64,000 nucleotides of DNA, taken from the NCBI GenBank assembly GCA_900074885.1, contig FJUW01000007.1, positions 252,826 through 316,825 on the forward strand, read 5' to 3'. Shown piece after piece: positions 11,690 through 22,473 of the stretch (position 1 is the first letter of the stretch; each line of letters begins with the position of its first letter). The translations under genes and the position numbers were made by a program. Below the pieces are notes generated by a model. It saw nothing but the letters and a program-made list of their open reading frames with translations. It ran no database searches and had not been told where the DNA came from. This DNA is from Rhynchosporium graminicola (Eukaryota > Ascomycota > Leotiomycetes > Helotiales > Ploettnerulaceae).

Positions 11690-12410
11690 TTATTTATCGG
11701 AATCCTCCGGACCCTTGGTGCCATTCTTCTCTCCCACTATCTTACAGTCAGCAAAAGTATCTACCATCACCTCGAGAAGATCAATACTTACCGTCCAGCG
11801 CGACCAAGAATCTGCTGACGCAATTATAGCAAGCCACCTACAAGCCACCTTCATCAGCAAACCAGATCCCAACGCACCACATCACAAGCAAAACACCATC
11901 AGATCGGATTGGAGAAGAGCCTACCGTAGCTGTAATCTCCACAACCTCCTGCTCACTGAAATTCCTCTTCAGCTCCTCAAATACGTCCTCGGGGACCTTC
12001 ACATTCCTCGTCATCGCATCCGTATGCCTCACCACCGCCCACTGTTTCTCGCTCAACCCGCCCTCTCCCTTGCCGTACGCACTCAAGTCCCCCTTCCCTA
12101 AAGTCTTCATTCCCTCCTCGGAGACGCCTCCCCCTTTAGCAAGCGGCGCATGGTGCATCCATTCATACCACGCCTCGTTAACGACCGCCACTCGACAGAT
12201 CGCTATCTCGCGGATATCATCTGGAAGACTCGTTTTGGTGCGGATGGCGCCGAGGAAGGAGTTCCAGCCGTCGGCTACGGGGGGCGAGTGGAGGAGAGTG
12301 AGGTCGAGAGCTTGGAGAGGACGCGGGGCACGACGTGCGCGCACGCGTTCGACGATCGCTTTGTCGGAGGGAGAGGTGATGGTGGAGGGGTCAACGTAGG
12401 GAAGACGCAT
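11690..12410 (-). CDS. Carboxymuconolactone decarboxylase-like (AhpD-fold) protein
   Basis: Exons on the minus strand: 12410-11925, 11837-11792, 11736-11690; 192 residues. It belongs to the all-helical CMD/AhpD fold. The core shows LPDDIREIAICRVAVVNEAWYEWMHHAP (about 62-89), in which Glu83 and the His86-His87 pair take the place of the CxxC seen in true AhpD peroxidases; the C-terminal helix (VACYNCVSRFLVALD) is recovered only by splicing the 46-nt middle exon. Fungal proteins of this type have no firmly assigned substrate. An in-frame ATG at 12548 would add 46 residues rich in Arg, Ser and His with no acidic residues near the start, which could be a mitochondrial presequence; I chose 12410 because family members usually start with this MRLPY segment. 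Confidence 0.85.
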
Positions 12411-13466
12411 TGTATGAGAGGTGGTGTTGTGAATGAGGGCGTTGTGGATTTGGCTTGGGTAGCGAAGTCTTGGATGGAGATCCCGGATCGAGCTGGTGCT
12501 TCTGTAACTGTGAAATAGTTGGCGGATTGGATGAGGAGAACGAGGCATAAGTATATGCTTTCTATAGAGTTGTCCTTGATGTACTAGAACTTCCTATTAG
12601 ATCTTCCGCTACGGAAGTTTGGCCGCGCGGGGCTGGATCCGTCGACTCTCGGAGACGTGCCGCGGGGGTGTTCGCGCTAATCGAGGGGTAACTTGTTTGA
12701 AAGTGGGTAAATCCATTGCCGGATTGTCTAAGAGTGGGAATTGTCAACATCAATATTGGAATTTGGAGTATAAGCAGATATATTCAAATCGTTGTGAAAT
12801 GAAAGTCAGGGAAATTGTATGCATTAGTATCAAATGAGAACATGTAAGTCAATTTCTACTTTCATCATTACTCGCAATATCTTCCTTCATGTAAGGAAAT
12901 CCGGTAGGAGAAGAGAGGCTGTATAATCCTCTTGCGTACTCCTCAATCATCAGTGCATCATATCCTATCATAAGACCCCACATCGAATTGGTTTATTTCC
13001 CATATCGTCTTTTAGCTTCAGATTCTTGACTTTGAAGTCCTGCTGTCTCACACAAGCTCCAGACAAACCGATTCTCCCTTATCACGAGCTGTTCCATATG
13101 GAATCACTACCTGACTTGAAGCGGTCTAACGCTACACATCTGGAAACGTGTCTCGCAAGGCGAAGCTTTGTTGCGAAAGACATGCACTGTCAGCCAAAAT
13201 GATACTGCATAGAATATCCAGGGCAAAACACTCCCAACAAGTCCGATGTGGAATAGCTTGCTGTCTGCCAGCTGTGCCACAGAGCTCTAGTAATTGCTTA
13301 GCAAGGTTCTCTGAAGATCAAGCTTCGATCGTCTTTCCACTTCCTCGCATGACAGTAAAGTGGTTTTGGTAGCCAAACTTGTCATGAAGAATCCTTAAAC
13401 GGCGTAATTCTTGGTCACGTATATGAGTACCGCTCAAGAGCAAGCAAACTCTTAACCCTCGATCCT
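12411..13466. other. Intergenic
   Basis: Promoter side of the CMD-like gene and 3' side of the F-box-like gene. Short open frames only; nothing recognisable. Confidence 0.5.
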
Positions 13467-14933
13467 TCAATACCAATCCTCATCATCCTCGCCTCTTGTT
13501 ACTCCCTTCGGATTCAAGCTGATCAACCTCTGGCCTGGCATCGTGACCCCATTCTGCGCCTCAAAGACCCCCGAAATGGCTCTCCTACCCATCATCTTAA
13601 AACTGTCATAATGTTCTCTTCCCTCAACTTCCAACCCATTGATAGCAGCCCACTCAATAACATCAGGAGATGTCCCATCTCCAAGATCACACCATCTTGT
13701 TACTACGATGGCTTGTTTGAATCGATTCATTGGATCCTCTTTATCCTCTGCAAGTTTCAGTTCTACCAGATACTCGGACGGACATTCCGGACATCTCCGC
13801 ATAGGTCGACACCTGGAACAGAGACTGACGATCGCATTTGGGCGAAGAAGGTTCTGTTTTATCAATGGTCCTGACTTGAATTGTTGTGCCGTAGTCAAGC
13901 GATTCTCAGGGATATGCGAGAGTGCGCATTTGCATGCCGGCATTAATTCACCATCTCGCCAATGTGCGCACGCACTGAAATATGGCGTGTAGTCTTCCCG
14001 ACTATATAGCAAATGTCGCTGTGCACTAGGTGGGAGTTTCGCTCCTGCAAAACTCTTGCTTGAAACTCGCATCAACAAATGGCCCTTGTGGATGTAAAAG
14101 CAGCTTTGATGTGTCCACTCGCTGTATGGATCTTTCCATCTTCTACCCAGTTCATTCACGGGGATTCCGTGTGAAGAAACACCATATCGATATCCTCGCA
14201 TGACTAGTTGCACGAATGTGAAAGGCAAGTTCCAGCCTGGACTGATACGTGTCCGAGGTTGCTCATGGCCTGGCTTTCCAACCCTTGGGCAGAAATACAA
14301 ACGATTCAAGACATTGGCTTTCTTCAGCGACTCTTCGCCTCTCTGTGTCCTCACGTGGTATATAGCGCAAGAAAAGCACAGCAAGTGGCCAGGAAGTTGC
14401 TCATCGAGCTTCATCAGAAATCTCAACTTCTCTTTCCTGTTCTCCTCTTTCTCCAGCTCCCACCACGACTCCGCACCAACGCGCGCCAGCAACGTTCTCG
14501 TTGTCAAAGCCAAAGCGGCTTGATCTCCAACCGGCAACAACGAAGCAATTCTTCCCCACAACCTGACAGAAAGTGAAGCAACATCTCTCACCCCAGGCGG
14601 TCGCCATTCCTCTTTCATCTTCAGGGCATTAAGCGAATCCAACGAATCATGAGATCCATGATGAGCCAGTCCATGCAGTAAATCGGTATCATCTCTCCTT
14701 TCACCAGTTTGCTCGTCTCTATTATCGTCTAAGGGTCGGTAGATAGCGCCGTGAGCTAATGGTTTCTGTTTGAGAGGTGGAACTGGAGGTGGTAAGTCTA
14801 TTGATGGTGGTTGAGAGGAGTTGGTGCTGGCGCGTGAGAGAGCGGTTTTTGAAGAGGGCGATTTTGTGAGTTTTGTTCGCGATTTTGAGCGGAAGAGCCG
14901 GGATATGAAGGATTGTTTGGGGGGTTCGGACAT
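13467..14933 (-). CDS. F-box-like protein with cysteine pairs
   Basis: A single-exon gene of 488 residues from the ATG at 14933 (an upstream in-frame ATG at 14960 gives 497). The N-terminus is basic and Ser/Pro-rich and disordered-looking. About residues 115-165 read like a degenerate fungal F-box (SLSVRLWGRIASLLPVGDQA, then an ALALTTRTLL helix). Further on there are paired cysteines: CFSC near 190 and CSRCRPMRRCPEC near 372-384, which suggest zinc-binding knuckles. The C-terminus is acidic. This matches a class of fungal F-box-containing hypothetical proteins; by family it may be a ubiquitin-ligase adaptor, but the substrate is unknown. It is transcribed divergently from MTG1 with about 600 bp between the starts. 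Confidence 0.7.
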   Translation of the reverse strand: MSEPPKQSFISRLFRSKSRTKLTKSPSSKTALSRASTNSSQPPSIDLPPPVPPLKQKPLAHGAIYRPLDDNRDEQTGERRDDTDLLHGLAHHGSHDSLDSLNALKMKEEWRPPGVRDVASLSVRLWGRIASLLPVGDQAALALTTRTLLARVGAESWWELEKEENRKEKLRFLMKLDEQLPGHLLCFSCAIYHVRTQRGEESLKKANVLNRLYFCPRVGKPGHEQPRTRISPGWNLPFTFVQLVMRGYRYGVSSHGIPVNELGRRWKDPYSEWTHQSCFYIHKGHLLMRVSSKSFAGAKLPPSAQRHLLYSREDYTPYFSACAHWRDGELMPACKCALSHIPENRLTTAQQFKSGPLIKQNLLRPNAIVSLCSRCRPMRRCPECPSEYLVELKLAEDKEDPMNRFKQAIVVTRWCDLGDGTSPDVIEWAAINGLEVEGREHYDSFKMMGRRAISGVFEAQNGVTMPGQRLISLNPKGVTRGEDDEDWY

Positions 14934-14960
14934 TATCTTAGGTAGTGAAGAAATGAGCAA

Positions 14961-15559
14961 TTTGAAAAGAGATATAAATGTGACATGAGACTTGGAGATT
15001 TAGAACTTTGTAAACGAGGCTGACGAAATTGAGTCAATTGACTGCGATTGATCTCTCACGAGCCGGGTGGAGAGTTCTGAGATGGCGTCATGAAATCATT
15101 CCTCTAGGACCTCCGGCAGCATATAACTGGATACGAAAGATTAAATAAACATAGAAATAGAAACAACTTAGGATGAATATATGATGTGCAGAGCAAACAG
15201 TAAATCGCCGCACTCGTAATGACGATGTTTCGTCCGGCCGGCTTTCCACTAGAAATTTACCTCCTCCTACCCAGGCCAGGCCAGGTACGGAAGTACCTAT
15301 AGGCTGTTTGTAGCCCGAAGCGAGTCCAAGCTCTCGTCACTGTTACGGACAGGTATAAGTACAGGCTCTGCTGGTTGGACCGATGACAGTCGGTCCTTCG
15401 GGCCAGCAGGCGAGGCAACGACTCAAGATTTCTCTTCTATCAGCCTCGCATCCTATATCCAACAAGCAACGCAACAACGCAAGCTTCACTCTATCATACA
15501 AAGCCGAATGCAGACAACAACGCCCCATTAATGATAGCACTTTTGCGACTGCCAAAAAT
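14961..15559. promoter_or_regulatory. Divergent promoter of the F-box-like gene and MTG1
   Basis: About 600 bp between two diverging starts. The part before MTG1 contains direct repeats CCAGGCCAGGCCAGG near 15270 and a TATAAG element at about 15354. The MTG1 frame is open upstream from 15383, but the family-typical start is at 15560. Confidence 0.45.
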
Positions 15560-16672
15560 ATGGCAAAATTCATTCCCCGTGCCGTATTCCCACCCCAACT
15601 CAACCTTATACGCTCCTATTTCCTCGGTCATCATGCTGCAGCTCTCTCGAAAATAAAGGCTTTGCTCTCGTCTATAGACTTGGTGATCGAATGTCGGGAC
15701 TATCGTGTGCCGCTTACATCGCGGAATCCTCAATTCGAACAGGCTCTCTCAGGTGTTGCTCGTCTCGTTATATATACAAAGAAGGATCTTGCGAGTAAGA
15801 ATAGACGGTCTGATTACATGGTCCGTACCCTTTTGCCCCAAGCCCCCCTTCAGTCATGGTACGAATACAACACTGATTACGATTTGTAGAGACAAGAAAT
15901 AATGAAAGCCTGGCACGCCCCCCAGCCCACCTTCTTTACAAGCTGCTATTCAAAACCAGACATGAACGCCCTCCTCTCGTACATCGTAGACCACGCCTCA
16001 CGCACTCAGTCCCTCCTCGGCTCGCGCGTCCTCGTCGTCGGCATGCCCAACGTCGGGAAATCCGCTTTACTCAACGCCCTACGCGGGGCCGGCATGAATA
16101 ATCACACTAAAGCGGCAAGAACGGGCGCGCAACCGGGTATCACGAGAAAAATTGCTACCAGTGTTAATATTGTGCCCAAAGATGGCAGGACGGGTTTCGA
16201 GGGGGTATCCTTGGTTGATACGCCGGGTGTATTTGTGCCATTTGTGCCGGATGGGGAGTCGATGTTGAAGATGACGTTGGTGGGGAGTGTGAAGGAAAAG
16301 CTTATTGCGCCGACTTTACTTTGCGACTATTTGTTATACCAGATCAATAGGCAACCGGATGGACCTAAGTTTTATGCTAAATACTGTCCGCCGACGAATG
16401 ATGTTGTGGAGTTTTTGGAGAGCGTTTGTGGGAAGACCGGGATGTTGGGCAAGGGTGGTGAGCCAGATATGGATAGGGCTGCGTTGTGGATGATGTATAG
16501 ATGGAGACACGGGCACTTGGGAGCTTTCATATTGGATGATGTTGTGGAAGACGGTCTTATGAATAAGACCAATGAGGAGATCGGGACGAGTGTTAGTCAG
16601 GCAAGGAAGCTGGCTAAAGAGGCACAGAGAGCAAGGGGAAAGGCTAGACACGCCGCTTCGATCGCGGTGTGA
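15560..16672 (+). CDS. mtg1: Mitochondrial ribosome-associated GTPase (MTG1)
   Basis: A circularly permuted GTPase of the YlqF/MTG1 family that acts in the mitochondrial matrix in large ribosomal subunit assembly. Exons 15560-15820 and 15890-16672; 347 residues. The G-motif order is permuted as expected: G4 TKKD (73-76) comes first, then G1 GMPNVGKS (138-145), a conserved PGITR (G2 region), and G3 DTPGV. The family-typical stretches DLVIECRDYRVPLTSRNP and the G1 region are clear. The first residues MAKFIPRAVF can serve as a presequence. The intron is 69 bp with donor GTCCGT, slightly unusual; the alternative donor 4 bp downstream would break the frame. The C-terminal tail is basic. It converges on the acetolactate decarboxylase gene. 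Confidence 0.93.
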
Positions 16673-17263
16673 GTGTGCATTATGGCAGGTGGTGGTTGGT
16701 GAAAAGCACAGATACAGGAAACCTTCACCCAATGCCTCGAGATCAAGGAAAAGAACGCGCAGGCTGAGGTCGGGCTCGAGAATGGCCGGATGGGGCTCTA
16801 CACATTGTACACGCTGTACACTATCTGAGCCTCTCAGCGAGTCCCACGCTGAAAGTTGCCAAGTGAGGATATTACTTGGGTAAGATGACTTAAAGCCAAG
16901 GATGGCGGTTGCAAGTATACACCTGGACATGGAATCTGACAGGATTAGGTCAATGGACGCGTTTCTTCTTCGCTGTACCATATATCGCTTTTGACAGACT
17001 GTACAAACTTGTATCAGCCCAGCTCGAAATTGGAGGTGTGTAGTATATAGACTATAGATCATTGATACCCAGCGCTGTTGGAATTCACCGCCTTCTCAGC
17101 CAGAGACACATTTATCATTGTTTACTCTGAGATCCCTATCTTGTCTCGCTAAAGGTATTGGGAAAATTCCATCTCGCTTCCACTGTTTACAGCCTCTCTG
17201 TGCCAGGCCCCGTCTCATGCCATTATAGTCAATTAAAATCATAGCCCTCTCTTTTTGTCCCAT
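16673..17263. other. Convergent 3' region between MTG1 and ALDC
   Basis: No gene. It should hold the 3' UTRs of both converging genes. Contains the repeat CACATTGTACACGCTGTACA near 16800. Confidence 0.5.
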
Positions 17264-18147
17264 TCAGCCCTCGGCTTTTTCAATCCCAAGAACATCCAAA
17301 TCTAGCTCCCTCTCTCCAAATTCCTTACTCTGCGGCAACTCCAATCTAAAACTGCCACTCACACTCCCCTCAAAGGTAATTTCCGTCCCATCTTCAGCTT
17401 CGATCTCAAGTACTACACATCCTATAGTCAGTCAACTTTCTCTCACGTCTATCACACCAACTCAGGATAACGAAATCCTCCACATTCAATCCAACGTCTC
17501 CTCTTTGGCACTGTCAAGACAAGAAGCAGAAAAAGAGCAGCAACAACTGAAAATAACCAACCATGTCCACCAACCTTCCTCCCCTCATCCACAAAATGCG
17601 CATGCACACCTACAACACTAACACCCACACTCCACGCCGGGCTTCTAAACCCCACCACCGTACCCCTCACATTTTCCAACGTCCTCACGGCCTGCTCCCT
17701 CGCCAGCACATCGAGTTTCTCACCGTCAAAGCGCTGCTTATGAATAGCTCTAATCTTGACTCTTCTAAAAACTCCTTCTGCCTTGAAAATCACAAACGCA
17801 TTTTTCGCCTCGGGGAAAAGTCTATCGAGTGATTTTGACAGGGAAGCTTTGTTAGGCAAAGCAATGCTTGTTTGCAGGGAGGGTTGGAAGGGCGTGATCA
17901 GTGCGAATGGGACGAGCTGAGTGGGTGGGCAGAGGTCTATGGACCCGTCGGCGTGGAATTGGTAGGCGATTGAGTCGAGGATTACCATTTCGCCGTCCAT
18001 GGAGGCGAAGGTGCCCATTCCGAGAGAGCCGTGGGCGAGAAGAGTTGAGATGGGTATTGAGGAGGATTCAGATGCGAGTCCGGACATTAAGGCTGAGATG
18101 ATGCTAAATTGGAAAATCTCGTTTGTTGGTGGCGACATGGAGGGCAA
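17264..18147 (-). CDS. Alpha-acetolactate decarboxylase
   Basis: Converts alpha-acetolactate to acetoin. Exons on the minus strand 18147-17562 and 17412-17264 around a 149-bp intron; 244 residues. The zinc site is plain: VVGVHAHFVDEGRKVGGH supplies His182, His184 and His195, and the nearby Arg168 (GFRSP) corresponds to the catalytic arginine. The substrate-pocket segments LAHGSLGMGTFASMDGEM (38-54) and PFALITPFQP (80-89) are also typical. The second exon supplies the C-terminal strands with LELPQSKEFGERELD, including the expected glutamates. No signal peptide, so cytosolic. The family is mainly bacterial; fungal members are scattered. The intron shows it is a resident eukaryotic gene. Length equals bacterial enzymes (about 240-260). 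An ATG nine bases downstream (18138) is an equally good start. Confidence 0.9.
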
Positions 18148-18701
18148 TCGGTGGGTGCTGTTTGAATTTTTGAGGACGGACTGGAGAATAGGTGGGAAGA
18201 AGAACTAAAGCTTGAGTGATGATTGTGAGTTGGAGATGGCATGTGGTGATGAGATGTTGACTCGCTCGATGACAAGCTACGTAATCGGCTAGATCGGGTA
18301 CTACTTTTTGACAACGAGTTGAGTGAAGTTTGCGTCATTGACATACATTCCATCCTCATCATTTTCATTTCACAGAATTGTTTCAAAGTCGTCAAAAATT
18401 TGGACTTTTCAAATTGTGTTGATGTCTTAATGAGAAGCTCCGATCACTACGCCTTCGAAGTCATCACTATAGACAATGTCAATATGATTTCAATGAGACA
18501 TCTCGAGATATGTAACAATGGACCATTCATTTCGGCTAGAATGTCATCAGGTATTTTGTCCACTGAAAGTTGTCTTTCGATTTGCATTTGTCTGCATTTG
18601 TGTACGTTATACCGACCTTTAATTTCGGTAGAGTCTCTACTTATACATCATGGGTACCTCGAACCTCAAATTCTTCTGGCATACAAGTACACATCGTTCC
18701 A
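18148..18701. other. ALDC promoter / TPC1 3' region
   Basis: Intergenic between two minus-strand genes. Open frames here have no recognisable content. Confidence 0.5.
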
Positions 18702-19752
18702 CTAGCTCTCTTTCTTCTCAAAATTCATCAGAATCTTCAGCACCCTCTCATAAGTCCACATCGTAACCGCACTCGCCGGCGCTGACTTGAAAAGACTAAC
18801 AGTCAAGCCTCTATACAGTCCCCTCCTGCCCTCCTTCCTCACAATCTCACGCAAAGTCCTAGAAACGCCCTTATACTCCGGAATATTTCTATGCACATAT
18901 CGCGACCTCGTTGGTCCTTGGACCTGTAATCGCTTTCTGATCAGATCCAAAGGGAAAACCGCCGATTTCGCAAATACAGACGCGAGGACTCCAGCTGTAG
19001 CATCGCCTGAACCGTAAGGGAGGGAGAGATGAGAGAGTGGCAGGCGTAGAGTCTCATACGTCGAGAAGAAGATCCCCATATAAGGTACGATCTGCGCAAC
19101 ACCGGCGCCGAGACCTCGAAAGAAACCCCTCGGTCCTTCCTGTCTCGCAATATCACGAATAGAAGCCGCGAGAGAACTGTAGATCCTCTCCGTTCCCTGG
19201 GCAGCGAATCTGGTTCTTAGAAGATCAAGAGGATACGTAGCAGTCGTAGCGACTGCACCAGCACTCGCACCGGCTACAAAACTTTCCGCTGCGGTAGGCA
19301 GTTTGTGTTCGGCGAATACGTGTTGCAGAGCGAGAGTTATGGTGCGGTAGGTGGAGAATTGGATGGCGCTGTATGAGACGTACATCAACTCTGCGGGGAT
19401 GTTGCCTTTCCATAGTCCGGTTATGCCTTCATCTCGTAATATATGTTTGAGGGTTGAGATGGTGCCTTTGTAGATTGGAGAACCGCGCAGGTCGCGGTGG
19501 GAGATGGGATCGGAGAGGGAGTGAGTTTGGAGTTGGAGGCGGATTTTGACGACATCTAGGGGGGCAATTATGAATCTGGGATTGTCAGATGTGCAATTGT
19601 ATTTTTAATGAGACCTCGTACCTTGCAATCAAACCTGCTGTTGCTCCAGCTATAACCACCTGGGTTTTGGAACCCTGTTCAGTCAGTCATGATTGTCTTC
19701 TTGGGTGAATTAAACCTACCTCATCCTTGAGGTGCTCTCCGATCGCAGACAT
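18702..19752 (-). CDS. tpc1: Mitochondrial thiamine pyrophosphate carrier (TPC1)
   Basis: An inner-membrane solute carrier that imports thiamine pyrophosphate into the matrix. Exons on the minus strand: 19752-19720 (11 codons), 19674-19622, 19575-18702; 319 residues, typical of the family. All three carrier repeats carry the Px[DE]xx[KR] signature: [25 protein letters not shown] and [14 protein letters not shown], and the first is assembled by the second splice. Other TPC1-like segments are [22 protein letters not shown] and the C-terminal [13 protein letters not shown]. Introns are 45 and 46 bp, close to the lower limit for fungi. Confidence 0.93.
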
Positions 19753-20689
19753 ACATCAAGTCTCTTACTCTGGCTTTCCGGAACATGCAGGTGAGGGTTG
19801 TTCGGTTACACGGCGACCAAGGTCGCGTGTTTGGAAGCTACCTGTAGAATAATTTTGCCCAGATCAGATAAGATAAGAGATGCAGGTAAACTAGAACTGC
19901 TTGGCAGCATTTAACTTTATGACCTCAATCGCATTTCAAGCACCGCATTTCAACATCAACTTGGCACTCCGAAAACTGGTCTACAAAAAGTCCAAGTTAA
20001 ATGATGAGTGGTACTTGCACCAGAGATCGCCAACTGAGGACAGCATCTTCAAGAATTTCCGAATAGGGAACAATCTATATATGTCCATCACAAGATCCAG
20101 TAGCCAACGGGATTACTGCATGGCTGGATTCGAGAGCAACTACAAGTATTCGATGATACTCCGAGCCGATGTTTACCCATAACCAAAAATGAGGCTGGAA
20201 TTCGCACTTCTTCAGTCACGGATCACGCGTCTGCGCTGGAGTCCCGAAGCATATATACATTTTCGATGGCAAATACTCAGCCAAGATCACGACATCTATC
20301 TTGAAAATGGGTCCCTGCCGTTTCTTGTCTTTGCAATATTCAATTCTTCCATGCAAGTTCGGTACGGGCTGGAAGTTCCTCCCTGATTATCCAAATCCCG
20401 AAGTTTAGCGGACGAAAGATGCATGAAAAGCAGACACGCGATCCCCACTTACACCGAACCCAGGCTAGTTCACCAGTCTTAGAGTTTGATATATCTTCTT
20501 GCGGATCTCTATCAAGCATTGAGCTGTATTTATTGGTCGCTTCAATTCAGTGCGATTGCGGCGTACTATGGCGAATTCCTCTCTCACCTTGGTGCATATT
20601 CAATATGCTACAAGTATGCAGCGAAGTAGGGAGAACAAGATCATGCTTATCAGCAAGTATTTCTCATCTAAAAGCTCCCATTTGCAACC
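19753..20689. other. Divergent spacer between TPC1 and the MFS transporter
   Basis: Contains the promoters of both genes. Open frames of 93 codons (19901-20182) and 65 codons (20189-20386) on the plus strand lie in similar phase but show no domain, and I do not call them. Confidence 0.45.
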
Positions 20690-22473
20690 ATGGGTCAGCC
20701 AGAGAAGGCGTCGAAAGTGTTAGTCGCTGCTCCAGCAGAAAGGCTTGTTAGAACGCTACAAGAGAAGTACGCAGATATTACGCTGCGGCTCATCGAAGAG
20801 CATGGCGATTGCTTCGAGCCCATGAGTGAGAATGCAGCGAAGAAGGTCCAGAGGAAGCTCTACTGGCGTATCATGTTTCTGGTCTGCTGTATCAGTTTGA
20901 TGCTGTTCGTAAGTTCGTTCTGGATCATGTGTCTAGCGGTGGACTAACACTTCTAGATCGACAAAGCAACTCTTGGTGCTTCGTCTATCCTCGGCTTGTT
21001 TGAAGAAACTGGAATCAGTCTTCAGCAGTACAATAATCTGAACATGTTCTTCTACATCGGTACGTAGAGTTGGAACATTATCTTGCAGTTCGAGCTAACA
21101 GCAATAGGTTACATTGCAGCATTATGGCCAGGGCACTATCTCCTACAACGACTCCCATTCGGAAAAACAGTCAGTGCTATAATTTTCACCTGGGCAGTCA
21201 TGGTCTTCCTCCACTGCGTTGCAACAAGCTACGCGCCCCTCGTCGTGGTCCGCATGGCTCTTGGCGCAGTCGAAGCAGTGATCATTCCCGCAATCGAAAT
21301 GACTATCGGCATGTTCTTCAACCGAGAAGAGCAAGCATTCTTGCAACCCGTCTTATGGGTGACCACCAGTCTGGCACCCGTAGTAACTGGCTTCATATCC
21401 TACGGTCTTCTATTCAGTTCGAGCCCTGTTCGACCATGGAAGCTGTTTATGGTGACTACAGGCTCTCTTACATTCGCCTTGGCTGTCTGGACTTGGTTCT
21501 GCTATCCGAATAACCCTGCTGAAGCTTCTTTCTTGACTTTGGAGGAGAAGGTTCATGTTATCAAGCGAGTTCAGAAGTCGAGTCAGAGCTCGATTGAGCA
21601 GAAGCAGTTCAAGAAGGAACAATTCATAGAGACTTTGAAAGATCCTGTCTCTTGGTGCGCACTGTTCCTCTCTCCGTTCAATCGATGGGAATTCTTGATT
21701 TTCAATGCTCGCGGTCTGGTACGGTATGGAAACATCTCGCTAACACCACAACCAGGCTCTTCACCCTCCAAGCATTCACCCTAATGTACGCCAATAACCT
21801 TACCTATGGACAACAAAACCTCCTCGTCCGCTCCCTCGGGATCTCCGTCCTCGGCTCCACCCTCGTCAAAGCAGCCTCTGGTGGGTTCGGCGTATGCGTC
21901 TATATAACCGCCACAATCCTCATTAAAACCTTCCCCGGCAACGCAGCCTACCACGGTCTGCTCTGGTGTCTCCCCGCCATCGCCGGCGGAATAGGCATGG
22001 TAACTATTTCTTGGGACCAGAAACTCGCCTTATTAGCTTGCATGATCCTCGCTGGTGGTACTTATGGCGTTACATATATTGTGGCGCTGGGCTGGACGTC
22101 GAGCTCCGCGGCGGGTTACACGAAGAAACTGACGCGGAACGTGATGTTTATGGTTGGTTACTGCGTTGGTAATCTTGTCTCGCCGCAGATCTGGGTTCCG
22201 AGCGCGAGACCAAGATATTATGGTGCTTGGATTAGTATGGTAGTTGTAAGTTGGTGTGGAACACCGCTTATTCTTCTCGCCATTCGATATATCTTGATTA
22301 GAAGGAATATTGAGCGGGAAGCTTTGAGGGCGGAGGCATTTGATGGTCATTCAGATCTTGGGTTTGCTACTGTAGATATTGAGGAGAACGGCGAGATCAT
22401 TCAGAAGAGAGTAGCCATTGAGATGTTGGATTTGACGGATATGGAGAACTTGGAGTTTATCTATCCCTTGTAG
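20690..22473 (+). CDS. MFS transporter, Dal5/anion:cation symporter family
   Basis: Plasma-membrane permease related to the allantoate/nicotinate/vitamin permeases (Dal5, Tna1). Exons 20690-20908, 20957-21059, 21108-21654, 21756-22473; 528 residues. The first helix begins after a soluble N-terminus of about 60 residues (ending [18 protein letters not shown]) and is followed by the typical [19 protein letters not shown]. The order of helices, the central loop with [11 protein letters not shown] and the KDPVSW segment before TM7 all fit. The third intron is difficult: the donor GTGCGC at 21655 gives the spacing seen in Dal5-type permeases, while a later donor would leave an intron of only 32 bp. 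Substrate is unknown; uptake of an organic acid, ureide or vitamin is the family expectation. Confidence 0.9.

Noticed and set aside
19901..20386. Two successive plus-strand frames before the MFS gene
   Set aside because: No plausible splice joins them into a recognisable product; they probably belong to the divergent promoter region.
21724..21755. A 32-bp intron in the MFS gene
   Set aside because: It is shorter than fungal introns normally are; using the donor at 21655 gives a 101-bp intron and the expected family spacing.
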